Shown here: piece after piece, positions 32,604 through 40,953 of the stretch
How the letters are laid out: the number at the start of each line of letters is the position of its first letter
Numbering within the stretch: position 1 is the stretch's first letter
Assembly: GCA_030693515.1 (NCBI GenBank)
Contig: JAUYAK010000028.1
Coordinates: 1-45,455, forward strand
Source: Opitutaceae bacterium
GTDB lineage: Bacteria > Verrucomicrobiota > Verrucomicrobiia > Opitutales > Opitutaceae
Reading direction: 5' to 3'
DNA: 45,455 nucleotides
Translations under genes and position numbers: made by a program
Notes under the pieces: generated by a model
What the model was told of the DNA's origin: nothing
The model's input: the letters and a program-made list of their open reading frames with translations, nothing else
Databases searched by the model: none

Positions 32604-33806
32604 ATGCCAGCCTTTGCCGCCACCACGATTGACGCGCTCGGCCGCCGACGCACCGGAGTCTGGAATGCTGCCGACACCGCGGAACTCCGCACCCGGCTGC
32701 GCGCTGAATCGCTCTGGCCGGTGCGCATCGCACCCGCGCGACCGAACAAACGGCTCGCGCATCTGACGCTGCGTCCACGTGAACTTATCGCGCTGCTGCA
32801 CCAGCTCGAATTGCAGGTGCGCGCGGGCGTGACAGCCGATGCTGCGCTCGCGCAGCTCGCCACCGATCTGCCTGCCGGTCGCGCCCGTGCGGTCCTCACG
32901 CGCATTCATGGTGAGGTCGCGCAAGGCGCACCAATTCACGTCGCTTGCCGCACGTTCGCCAAAATCTTCCCGCCGGAAGTGGCAGCGGTGATCGCCGCTG
33001 GCGAGTCCTCTGCGCAATTGCCCGAGGCGTTGCGCGCGCTCACCGCGCATCTCGCGAGCACCGACGAGCTAAAACGCACCGCCCGACGCGCACTGATCTA
33101 TCCCACCCTCGTGCTCGCCGCGACAATCGGACTCATCGGATTTCTCCTCGGCGGGGTCGTGCCGCGCTTCGCCGAGATTTTTTCCTCGCTCAACATCACG
33201 CTGCCCTGGCTGACCGTCGCGCTGATTCGCGCAAGTGAGGGACTGCGGCACGGTTGGCCCCTGCTGGCGCTGCTCGCAGCGATGGGCTGCGGCGGGCTCG
33301 TCGTTGCGGCGCGTGCGCCACGCCTGCGTTACGCGCGCGATTGGATGATGCTGCGCGCGCCGGTGCTGGGCGAGACGCTACGCTGTCTCGCCACCGCGCG
33401 CTTCGCCGCGCACGCGCGGCTCATGCACGACGCGGGCATCCCGCTGCTCGCGGCGCTCGCCACCGGCGCGGAACTGACCGGCAACGCCGTGCTCGCGCGC
33501 CATCTCCTCGCGGCCCGCGAGGGCATCGCAGCAGGCAAGACCCTATGTGATGCGCTCCCCGCGAAGCACGCGCTGCCCGGATTTGTCGTGCCCGCGCTGC
33601 GCGCCGGCGAAACCACCGGGCAGCTCGGCGCGGCGCTCCGCCACGTCGAGGACTACGCGGCAAGCCGCGCCCGCGAGCGCCTCGCCACCGCGCTCGCGCT
33701 CCTTGAGCCGGTGATGCTCACCGCGCTCACGGCCGTCGTCGGCGCCATCGCACTCTCCTTCTTCCTCCCGCTCTTCGCGCTGCTCGGCGGCGTCAACGCC
33801 CGCTGA
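32604..33806 (+). CDS. gspF: GspF/PilC inner-membrane platform protein
   Basis: This 400-residue T2SS/T4P platform protein has two T2SSF domains (about residues 55-180 and 255-385). The first contains LIALLHQLELQVRAG and VIAAGESSAQLPEALRALT. The second contains FAAHARLMHDAGIPLLAALA and ALRAGETTGQLGAALRHVED. Membrane segments are LVLAATIGLIGFLLGGVVP, WPLLALLAAMGCGGLVVAA and MLTALTAVVGAIALSFFLPL. GspF couples the GspE ATPase to pilin insertion. ATG 32604 gives a standard start, although a TTG lies six bases upstream. Confidence 0.93.
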   Translation: MPAFAATTIDALGRRRTGVWNAADTAELRTRLRAESLWPVRIAPARPNKRLAHLTLRPRELIALLHQLELQVRAGVTADAALAQLATDLPAGRARAVLTRIHGEVAQGAPIHVACRTFAKIFPPEVAAVIAAGESSAQLPEALRALTAHLASTDELKRTARRALIYPTLVLAATIGLIGFLLGGVVPRFAEIFSSLNITLPWLTVALIRASEGLRHGWPLLALLAAMGCGGLVVAARAPRLRYARDWMMLRAPVLGETLRCLATARFAAHARLMHDAGIPLLAALATGAELTGNAVLARHLLAAREGIAAGKTLCDALPAKHALPGFVVPALRAGETTGQLGAALRHVEDYAASRARERLATALALLEPVMLTALTAVVGAIALSFFLPLFALLGGVNAR

Positions 33807-33809
33807 ACT

Positions 33810-34730
33810 ATGAAACCTCATCTTCAAGCTCAACGCCGCGCCGCGCGCGGCTTCTCACTCCTTGAAATCGTTCTCGTGCTCTTCGTGCTCGGTGCACTCG
33901 CGGCAGTGCTCACGCCGTCGGTGCGCGACATCATCGAACGGAGCCAGCGCGACACCGAGGAGCGCACGCTCGATGAATTCGCCGCCACCATCACGGCCTC
34001 GTTCGAGAACACCGATCTCACGAACCTGAATATCGCGGCGCTGCCGGGCACCATCTCGGCAACCGATTCGCCAACGATTTTCTCCGCGTCCACCACCGAA
34101 ACCTATTCGCCCCTCTCCGGCTACATGTGGTTCGTGAAAGTCGCTCGCCTGCGAGGCATCGCACCGTCCTCCGGCGTCTCACCCGGCCCCGCACCGGAAC
34201 TGGTGCGCCTGGCGTTCAACGCTCTCGGCAATCCGCGCCTTCTCTTCGCCGGCCCTGACGAAACCGGCCGCCAGCGATTCCTGCTCGTGAGTCTCGCCGC
34301 ACGCAGCGAGCAGCTTGCGCTGCCGGCCGGCGAAAACAGCACCACGTGGTTCGACGCGATCTGGAATCACGATTGGGCAGGCCGCACCGCGACGCTGCCG
34401 GCGCTGTGGCAGAGCCGGCTCACCGCCGCACAAATCGCCGCGTGGCATCAGGGCTCGGGCGGACTCACGCAGGTTCACCGGCTCATTGTTCGTCGGATCG
34501 TGCTGCCGAAGTTCGGCGTGACCGTGAACAACAACCATCCGACCGAACAGGCGTTCGTGTCGTTCAACAACGTGCCGAACGCGTTCACCGCGCCGGCGAA
34601 TTCAGGGGCTGCGACCACGCCGGAGATTCTCGGCGGCCGGCTCATCACCATCAACCGCGGCCCGGCGTGGCCGGGGGTGGAAGCACTGCGCTTTCACCTC
34701 CGGGAAAACGCCACCGTCACCGTTCAATGA
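33810..34730 (+). CDS. Type IV prepilin-like protein (large)
   Basis: This 306-residue protein has a class III prepilin signal: basic leader (LQAQRRAAR), cleavage after Gly14 and the mature N-terminus FSLLEIVLVLFVLGALAAVL with Glu at +5. The long C-terminal domain is larger than in usual major pseudopilins and is rich in Thr, Asn and Ala (for example TVNNNHPTEQAFVSFNN), which suits a minor or tip pilin. It lies between gspF and the adhesin gene, overlapping the latter by ATGA. Processing needs a prepilin peptidase that is not in the window. Confidence 0.88.
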   Translation: MKPHLQAQRRAARGFSLLEIVLVLFVLGALAAVLTPSVRDIIERSQRDTEERTLDEFAATITASFENTDLTNLNIAALPGTISATDSPTIFSASTTETYSPLSGYMWFVKVARLRGIAPSSGVSPGPAPELVRLAFNALGNPRLLFAGPDETGRQRFLLVSLAARSEQLALPAGENSTTWFDAIWNHDWAGRTATLPALWQSRLTAAQIAAWHQGSGGLTQVHRLIVRRIVLPKFGVTVNNNHPTEQAFVSFNNVPNAFTAPANSGAATTPEILGGRLITINRGPAWPGVEALRFHLRENATVTVQ

Positions 34731-37531
34731 AAATTTATTTTCTCCTTGTCTGTCTTTCATGTCTGGCCGGCACCGCTCGCGCCACGGAATATTTTTTCGG
34801 CGCTGGCAGCGGCGCCGTGCTCGACGTCTCACCGCCTTCCCGGGTCTATTTCACGCCGTGGATCAACACCCTGAACGCCGAAATTGCCGGCAATCCGCGG
34901 GTCAGCGCATCCGATCGCGCCGCAGCCTACTCGATCATCAATCAGCTAACCGCTATTGCCGGTCAAACCTCCACGGTCGGGACATTCAGCCGCTCGATCG
35001 GCGCGGTTAACGGCACGATTGAGGTCAGTTTGCAACCGGACTATATCGTAAGTCCGGGCTACTTGGTTGGCAGCGGATTCCTCGCCGTGCTCTGGCTCGA
35101 CGCGCCGACCGCTCCGCCTCCGAATCGTCCCCCAACCATTGCCTGGGTGAGCAGCCCGGCTACTGCGGTCGGCGGCCAGAACTACACGATTACCGCACGG
35201 GGGCACGACGACGACGGAAACCTTATCCAGGTTAACGTGTGGAAAAACGGCGCAGGCTTCGCCTTCGCGGGCGGCGGCAACGGCATCGATGGCAACTCCG
35301 GCAACACGACCGCCGACACCGGACCAACCACGATCACCTTCACTGCACAAGCGGTGGACAGCACGGGCGCGACATCCGCGACGATTTCGCATACGGTCAC
35401 GATCACCGCGGCCAACCGCGCGCCCACTATCTCATGGAGCGCCAGGCCCGGCTCCGTCGCAAGCGGGCAGAGTTACACGATCTCGGCACAAGGCCACGAT
35501 GACGATGGCAACCTCGCGCAGGTAAACGTGTGGAAAAATGGCGCAGCGTTCGCGTTCGCCGGTGGCGGCAACGGCACCGACAGCGACTCGGGCAACACCA
35601 CGTCTGACATCGGTCCAGCTACGATCACGTTTAGCGCGCAAGCCGTCGATGTTAACGGTGCCACCTCCGCGACGATCTCGCAGACCGTGACCATTACGGC
35701 AGCGAATCGCGCGCCGACCATCACATGGAACACCACGCCCGGCACCGTCGCAAGCGGGCAAGCCTACACGATCTCCGCTCACGGCTACGATGCCGATGGC
35801 AATCTTTCCCAAGTCAACGTGTGGAAGAACGGAGCCGGTTTCGCGTTCGCCGGCGGCGGAAACGGCACCGACGGCGATTCCGGGAACACGACGTCTGATT
35901 TCGGGCCAACCACGATCACGTTTACCGCGAATGCCGTCGATACTAACGGCGCGACGTCCGCGACGATCAGCCAGACGGTCACGGTGGCGGCGCCGGCCGC
36001 CGTGTCCGCCTCGATCAGCGCGACCCCCACCGCAACGACTGCTCCGGGCTCGACGACCATCACGTGGTCAAGTGTCAACGCGACCTCCGTCGCCGTGAGC
36101 GGCAGCGGCCTCAGCAGCGTCGCGGCCAACGGCTCGCAGACCATCACCGGTCTCCCGGCCGGCGCTTACACCTACACGATTGTTGCCCAGGGCAACGGCG
36201 GACCCGTGACGCAAACCGCCACGGTCGCGGTCACGGCCGCCACATCGGTAAGCGCTTCGATCGCCGCGTCGCCCACCTCGGGCACCGCGCCCGGCTCGAC
36301 GACGATTTCGTGGTCGAGTGTGAACGCGACCTCGGTCGCCGTCTCCGGCAACGGACTGAACACCCCGGCCCCGAGCGGCGCGCAGACGATTACCGGTCTG
36401 CCGGTCGGCACCTACAGCTACACCATCACCGCGCAGGGGCCGAACGGCCCTGCCACTCAGACCGCGACATTCACCGTCACCTCGGCCGCATCAGTCACGG
36501 GCTCGATTGCCGCGAGTCCGACCACTGGCACCGCTCCGGCCTCAACCACAATTTCGTGGAGCACGGGCAACGCTACGTCCGTTGCCGTTTCCGGTCCGAG
36601 TCTCAGCAGCACTGCGACCAGCGGCAGCCAAGCCATCACCGGCCTCGCCGCCGGCACGCACACGTTCACGCTCACCGCCCAGGGCACCGGCGGCCCGATC
36701 ATGCGCACGGCGACGTTTACCGTCAGCGCCACTCCGCCTACCCTGTCGGGCTCCATCGCCACCAGCCCGAATGCGACGACCGAGCCCGGCACGACGACGG
36801 TTTCGTGGAGCACGGCAAATGCGACGTCCGTTAACGTGAACGGTCCCGGTGTCGCCAGCAGCGCCGCGAGCGGTGCGCAAGCCGTGACCGGTCTCGCCGC
36901 GGGCACGCACACGTTCACGCTCACTGCCCAGGGCAACGGCGGCCCGATTACGCGCACCGCTACCGTGACTGTCAGCGGTGCCACGAACTTCGCCCTGACG
37001 ACCGCCGCCACCGCCGGCGGCAGCGTTACGCCCGGCGGCACCTATCCGGCGGGCACGGTTGTCACGATTTCCGCGACGCCCGGCGCCACGTCTCGTTTTA
37101 CCAACTGGAGCGGAGACGTGAGCGGCGGCGCGACCACGGTCGCGATCACGATGGACCGCGCAAAATTCGCGCAGGCCAACTTCACGGGAAAAACGCCGCA
37201 GACAATTGCGTTCGATCCACCCGGTGATCGCGGGCTGACCGCGCCACCGTTCACGCTCACCGCCACCGCGACCTCGGGTCTGCCCGTGAGCTTCTCGCTG
37301 CTCAGCGGCCCGGCGATTCTCACCGGCAACTCCATCGAGTTGACCGGGGCCGGACCCGTCACGCTCCAAGCGAACCAGCCCGGCGACACCTTCTTCCTCC
37401 CGGCCGCGCCGGTGAACCAGAGCTTCAACGTCACGACCGCCGCCACGCTCAAATATCGCGGGCAGTCGCGCACCTTGCTGCGCCACGAAGCCGCGCGCGA
37501 GGCACCGCCCTACGTCCTCGAAAAACCCTGA
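34727..37531 (+). CDS. 934-residue secreted repeat protein, putative adhesin
   Basis: A signal peptide (IYFLLVCLSCLAGTARA) is followed by a unique N-terminal domain (about 20-130). Three 97-residue repeats come next (136-426), each with QVNVWKNGA.FAFAGGGNG and ending TSATIS.TVT. Four repeats of about 82 residues follow (426-753; TTISWSSVNATSVAVSG and QTITGLPAGTYTYT) with Ig-like character. Then come an InlB-B-like repeat (GGSVTPGGTYPAGTVVTIS, FTNWSGDVSGG) and an MBG-like domain (QTIAFDPPGDRGLTAPPF). The C-terminus is a short basic tail (KYRGQSRTLLRHEAAREAPP). Such stacks occur in surface adhesins. It is translationally coupled to a prepilin and precedes the secretin, so it may be displayed or secreted by this machine, comparable in position and role to PilV tip adhesins of R64 thin pili. 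That comparison is inference. Confidence 0.8.
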   Translation: MKIYFLLVCLSCLAGTARATEYFFGAGSGAVLDVSPPSRVYFTPWINTLNAEIAGNPRVSASDRAAAYSIINQLTAIAGQTSTVGTFSRSIGAVNGTIEVSLQPDYIVSPGYLVGSGFLAVLWLDAPTAPPPNRPPTIAWVSSPATAVGGQNYTITARGHDDDGNLIQVNVWKNGAGFAFAGGGNGIDGNSGNTTADTGPTTITFTAQAVDSTGATSATISHTVTITAANRAPTISWSARPGSVASGQSYTISAQGHDDDGNLAQVNVWKNGAAFAFAGGGNGTDSDSGNTTSDIGPATITFSAQAVDVNGATSATISQTVTITAANRAPTITWNTTPGTVASGQAYTISAHGYDADGNLSQVNVWKNGAGFAFAGGGNGTDGDSGNTTSDFGPTTITFTANAVDTNGATSATISQTVTVAAPAAVSASISATPTATTAPGSTTITWSSVNATSVAVSGSGLSSVAANGSQTITGLPAGAYTYTIVAQGNGGPVTQTATVAVTAATSVSASIAASPTSGTAPGSTTISWSSVNATSVAVSGNGLNTPAPSGAQTITGLPVGTYSYTITAQGPNGPATQTATFTVTSAASVTGSIAASPTTGTAPASTTISWSTGNATSVAVSGPSLSSTATSGSQAITGLAAGTHTFTLTAQGTGGPIMRTATFTVSATPPTLSGSIATSPNATTEPGTTTVSWSTANATSVNVNGPGVASSAASGAQAVTGLAAGTHTFTLTAQGNGGPITRTATVTVSGATNFALTTAATAGGSVTPGGTYPAGTVVTISATPGATSRFTNWSGDVSGGATTVAITMDRAKFAQANFTGKTPQTIAFDPPGDRGLTAPPFTLTATATSGLPVSFSLLSGPAILTGNSIELTGAGPVTLQANQPGDTFFLPAAPVNQSFNVTTAATLKYRGQSRTLLRHEAAREAPPYVLEKP
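35132..36001 (+). repeat. Three tandem 291-bp coding repeats (97 residues each)
   Basis: Units begin at 35132, 35423 and 35714, an exact 291-base period. They encode near-identical beta domains marked by PTI.W, HDDDGNL.QVNVWKNGA and AFAGGGNG. Synonymous differences are frequent between units, so they are old duplications kept similar at the protein level or a family under selection. The exact period makes unit gain or loss by recombination plausible. Confidence 0.85.
36002..36987 (+). repeat. Four tandem repeats of about 246 bp (82-83 residues each)
   Basis: Units begin at 36002, 36248, 36494 and 36743. Each encodes an Ig-like domain opening SASI..SPT..TAPGSTTI.W and closing with TI.AQGNGGP.TQTATVTV. 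They form the second repeat array of the adhesin, after the 97-residue array. The last unit is three bases longer than the others. Confidence 0.8.
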
Positions 37532-37548
37532 CGCTTTTTCTCCAATCC

Positions 37549-38958
37549 ATGAAAACACTCCTCTGCTTCGTTCTCACCGTCGCGTTCGTTTCCGCCGCCG
37601 AGCCTTCGCTCCTCGATCAACCGGTCGGTCCGCTGCGGTTTGAAAACGCACCCCTCCCCGCCGCGCTTCGCGCCCTGGGCCGCTCCGGCAAGACGACGAT
37701 TCACGCCGAGCCGGACCTCACGACCGAGGTCACGGTGGATTTTTCCGGGGGCACGTTGCGTGACGCACTCACCGCGCTCGTCGAGCCCGTCGGGCTCCAT
37801 TTCGAAGAGACGGCCGCAGGCATCGCGGTGCGGCAACGGAAGACGGTGCTCTACGCGATCGACTATCCGCAGCTCACACGCAGCGGCTCCGGCAGCGCGT
37901 CGATCACACTCGGCGGAGCGACCGGCAGCAGCGGCGGCAATGGAAACGGTTTCATCGGCGCGCAAAACCTCGCCCGACCGCAAACGCTCGCGAACGGCAA
38001 CTCCGCCTCCGACGCCACGCAGGTCTCCATTTCGCAGGAAAACCAAAACACGTTCTGGCCGAACTTGGAGGCCGAGCTGCGCGCGATGCTCAAAGATGGC
38101 GACAGTCTCGTCCTCAACCGCTTCAGCGGCATCGCGCAAATCGCCGCGCCCTTGAAGCGTCACGAATCCATCGGTGCGTTCATCAAACTCGTGAACCGGC
38201 GCATCACGCAACAGGTGGAAATCGAGGCGCGCCTCGTCGAGGTCACGCTGCGCGACGAGCAAAAGCTCGGCGTCGATTGGGATCTTGCCGCGACGACGCT
38301 GGAGGGAGTGCGCGTGCAGGCCCGCTCGCCGCTCGATGTCGCGGGAGTCGCCGGTGCCGTCCTCGGCGCGAACACCTTCGCCGTCACGCTGGGCTTCGGC
38401 CGCACTTCCGCCGTCATCCAGGCGCTCAAGCAGCAGGGCGAGGTGAAGACGGTCGCGCAGCCGCGGCTGCGCGCGCTCAACAACCAGACGGCCTTTATCA
38501 AGGTCGGCGAAGACCGCCCGTTTTTCCGGCTGCAACAGACGACGACCTTGCAGCAGCCGGGCGCGGCCACCGCGTTCAACCAGACGCAGGAAAACTTTTC
38601 CATCTCGACGATCACCATCGGCACCATCCTCGCCGTCACGCCTCAGATCGATGGCGACGGCGTCATCACGCTCGATGTGCTGCCCGCCATCACGCGGTTG
38701 CAGGCCATCGTGACGAGCCCGGATGGGCGGCAGACCGCGCCCGTCACCGAGGTAAAACAGGCGTCCACCATCGTGCGGCTCCGCGACGGCGAGACGGCGA
38801 TCATCGGCGGACTCATCTCCGAGGAGACCGGTGAAACCGAGCGCCGCATTCCCATGCTCGGCAAGCTGCCCGTCGTCGGAGCCGCGTTTCGCAGCCGGGC
38901 CAGTCTCCATACGCGCACGGAGCTCGTGATCTTCCTCACCCCTCGGATCGTCCGCTGA
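37549..38958 (+). CDS. MshL/PilQ-like secretin
   Basis: This outer-membrane secretin of 469 residues has a signal peptide (LLCFVLTVAFVSAAEP), then an STN/N0-like domain (PLRFENAPLPAALRALGRSG), one N1-like region, a Gly/Ser/Asn linker (about 110-155) and the secretin domain. The domain contains VEIEARLVEVTLRDEQKLGV, VAQPRLRALNNQTAFIKVGE and the end motif GETAIIGGLISE with RIPMLGKLPVVGAAFR, then RTELVIFLTPRIVR. The short N-terminal region is of the MshL/PilQ class and not GspD. It would form the exit pore for the pilus or adhesin. It starts 17 bases after the adhesin stop and is followed two bases later by gspE. Confidence 0.92.
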   Translation: MKTLLCFVLTVAFVSAAEPSLLDQPVGPLRFENAPLPAALRALGRSGKTTIHAEPDLTTEVTVDFSGGTLRDALTALVEPVGLHFEETAAGIAVRQRKTVLYAIDYPQLTRSGSGSASITLGGATGSSGGNGNGFIGAQNLARPQTLANGNSASDATQVSISQENQNTFWPNLEAELRAMLKDGDSLVLNRFSGIAQIAAPLKRHESIGAFIKLVNRRITQQVEIEARLVEVTLRDEQKLGVDWDLAATTLEGVRVQARSPLDVAGVAGAVLGANTFAVTLGFGRTSAVIQALKQQGEVKTVAQPRLRALNNQTAFIKVGEDRPFFRLQQTTTLQQPGAATAFNQTQENFSISTITIGTILAVTPQIDGDGVITLDVLPAITRLQAIVTSPDGRQTAPVTEVKQASTIVRLRDGETAIIGGLISEETGETERRIPMLGKLPVVGAAFRSRASLHTRTELVIFLTPRIVR

Positions 38959-38960
38959 AA

Positions 38961-40160
38961 ATGCTCGATCTACTCCAGAGATTTCGCGGCCGGGCGGCGG
39001 CGACCTTCCCTCCGGGCGAGCCCCACGGCGACCCGACCCGCACCCTCGACGCACTCCTGCGCGCGGCCGTCGCGGAGGGCGCGAGCGACATGCACTGCGA
39101 GCCGAAGGAGGACGGCCTGCTCATCCGCTTCCGGCTCGACGGCGAGATGCGCGACCACACGCGGCTGCCGCTCGCGCACCGCGATGCTTTTCTCGCGCGG
39201 GGAAAAATCTTCGGCGGCATGGACATCACCGAAAAACGACTGCCGCAGGATGGCCGCGCTGTGCTCCGCGAGGGCGCGAAGCGGTTTCATTTGCGCCTGA
39301 GCACGCTGCCCACCGTGCATGGCGAGAGCCTCGTCATCCGGCTCCTCGATCAATCGATGCCCGCGCAGGCGTTCGATAAACTCGGCTTTCTGCCGGAGCA
39401 ATCCGCCGCGCTCGACCGTGCGCTGCACGGTCCGGCTGGATTGATCTATCTCACGGGGCCGACCGGTTCCGGAAAAACGACCACGCTCCATTCCGCGCTG
39501 CACGCGTTGGATCACCGCGGGCGCGTCATCCACACCCTGGAAGACCCGGTCGAATATGAGTTCGCCGCGATTCGCCAGACGGAGATTCGCGAAAAAATTG
39601 GGCTCACCTTCGCGACCTCTCTGCGCGCGCTGCTGCGCCAGAATCCCGACGTGCTCCTCGTCGGCGAGACGCGCGACGCGGAAACCGCCCAGCTCGCAAT
39701 TCGCGCCGCACTCACGGGACATCTCGTCCTCTCGACGCTGCACACCAACGATGCGCTCGCCGCGATTCCGCGCCTGCGCGACCTCGGCGTGGAAACATTT
39801 CTGCTCGCGGCGGCGCTGCGTCTCGTCGCCGCGCAGCGGCTCGTGCGGCGGCTGTGCCCCGCGTGCAAGGCCCCGCATCCCGAGTCACCGCGACTGGCCG
39901 CACAGTATCTTTTGCCCGACGCGAAGCTGTTTCGCGCCGTCGGCTGCGCCGCGTGCCACGGCCGCGGCTACCGCGGCCGGCTCGCCATCCACGAGGTGAT
40001 CCCGGCGGAAAAATTCCTCCCGCTCATCGCCGCCAACGCGCCGCTCGCCGATCTCAACGCCCTGCGTGACCGCGAGGCGCACACCACGCTCTGGCAGCGC
40101 GGCCTCGCCGCTGCCGCCGCCGGTGAAACGACCGCCGAGGAAGTCGCGCGCGTCCTCTGA
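38961..40160 (+). CDS. gspE: GspE/PilB-type assembly ATPase
   Basis: This 399-residue T2SS/T4P extension ATPase has Walker A GPTGSGKT (residues 166-173), an Asp box (HTLEDPVEYEF), Walker B-like LLRQNPDVLLVGETRDAET and a His box (GHLVLSTLHTNDA). Four cysteines (299, 302, 329, 332; CPAC and CAACHGRG) form the GspE/PilB zinc motif, which separates it from PilT and VirB11. It lacks the long N1E region of typical GspE and begins directly with the second N-domain (ASDMHCEPKEDGLLIRFRLD). It is the only ATPase of the VirB11/GspE superfamily in the operon, so it may serve both halves. That last point is inference. Confidence 0.94.
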   Translation: MLDLLQRFRGRAAATFPPGEPHGDPTRTLDALLRAAVAEGASDMHCEPKEDGLLIRFRLDGEMRDHTRLPLAHRDAFLARGKIFGGMDITEKRLPQDGRAVLREGAKRFHLRLSTLPTVHGESLVIRLLDQSMPAQAFDKLGFLPEQSAALDRALHGPAGLIYLTGPTGSGKTTTLHSALHALDHRGRVIHTLEDPVEYEFAAIRQTEIREKIGLTFATSLRALLRQNPDVLLVGETRDAETAQLAIRAALTGHLVLSTLHTNDALAAIPRLRDLGVETFLLAAALRLVAAQRLVRRLCPACKAPHPESPRLAAQYLLPDAKLFRAVGCAACHGRGYRGRLAIHEVIPAEKFLPLIAANAPLADLNALRDREAHTTLWQRGLAAAAAGETTAEEVARVL

Positions 40161-40197
40161 TTTTTTTTGTTCAGCGAAACCAAACCAGAAAACAACC

Positions 40198-40953
40198 ATG
40201 AAGAAAAATCACCCGCCATCCATCCGCTCGCAGGGTTACTCCCTGCTCGAACTCGTCCTCGTCATCGCGATCATCGCCGTCCTCGTCGGGCTGCTGTTGC
40301 CAAAGGGTTTTGATGCGCTTCGCAACGCGCGCGTCCAGCAAGTCCAGAAAACCGTCGATACGCTCAAGACCGCGCTGACCGACTACCTCTCGACGGCCGG
40401 CGGCAACGGCAGCCTGCCCCGCACCGAGGGCGCGGGCATCCCGACCTCGGGTGCGGCTCTCACCGGCGCGACCGATGTCGCGAAAGGCAACGCCTCGCGG
40501 CTGGACGCCGTGTTGCTCGCGACCGCGAAACTCGAGCGACCGCTCACGCTCCGCATGGGCTCGCAGTCGTTCACCTCCACCGGAACCGGCAACGAGGTCG
40601 CGTGGAACCAGGCGTCGCTCGCGTTTCTCATGACGCCGGACGCCGCGCCCCAGCGGAACTGGGCGAACGTCACGCGCGTCGAGGCCCGCACTGCGAATCC
40701 CGCACTCGCACCGTCCGTCGCGCTCGGCGCGAACTTCCGCTTGGACGGCGTGACGAATCTCAACGCCAACTACGTCGTCGCGTATCTCGTGATTCCCGCG
40801 TGCCCCGCGAAAGACGCGTATGAACTGGCCGTCGCGATGAACGGCGCGCAGCTCGCCCCCGTGGAAGGCGCCGCGTCCGACACCGGCGTCGTCGCCTACG
40901 CCGCCCCCGCCAACGGAGTCACCGACGTCTATGTCTATCTCACCGCACTCTAA
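40198..40953 (+). CDS. Type IV prepilin/pseudopilin
   Basis: This 251-residue protein has a class III signal: leader ending RSQG13, mature start YSLLELVLVIAIIAVLVGLL with Glu at +5. The first mature residue is Tyr and not the usual Phe. The globular part (about 60-251) shows no disulfide pair. It may be the major subunit because it is the pilin nearest gspE. It starts 37 bases after gspE, beyond a run of eight T, without a Shine-Dalgarno sequence (AACAACCATG). The next gene begins 23 bases before its stop. Confidence 0.88.
   Translation: MKKNHPPSIRSQGYSLLELVLVIAIIAVLVGLLLPKGFDALRNARVQQVQKTVDTLKTALTDYLSTAGGNGSLPRTEGAGIPTSGAALTGATDVAKGNASRLDAVLLATAKLERPLTLRMGSQSFTSTGTGNEVAWNQASLAFLMTPDAAPQRNWANVTRVEARTANPALAPSVALGANFRLDGVTNLNANYVVAYLVIPACPAKDAYELAVAMNGAQLAPVEGAASDTGVVAYAAPANGVTDVYVYLTAL

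Noticed and set aside
34727-37531. CRISPR array or shufflon
   Set aside because: The repeats are in frame, 246-291 bp long and encode protein domains. No short inverted recombination sites flank the units.
40160-40198. Terminator after gspE at the run of eight T
   Set aside because: There is no stable hairpin before the T run, and the prepilin gene starts 37 bases after gspE within an otherwise continuous operon.
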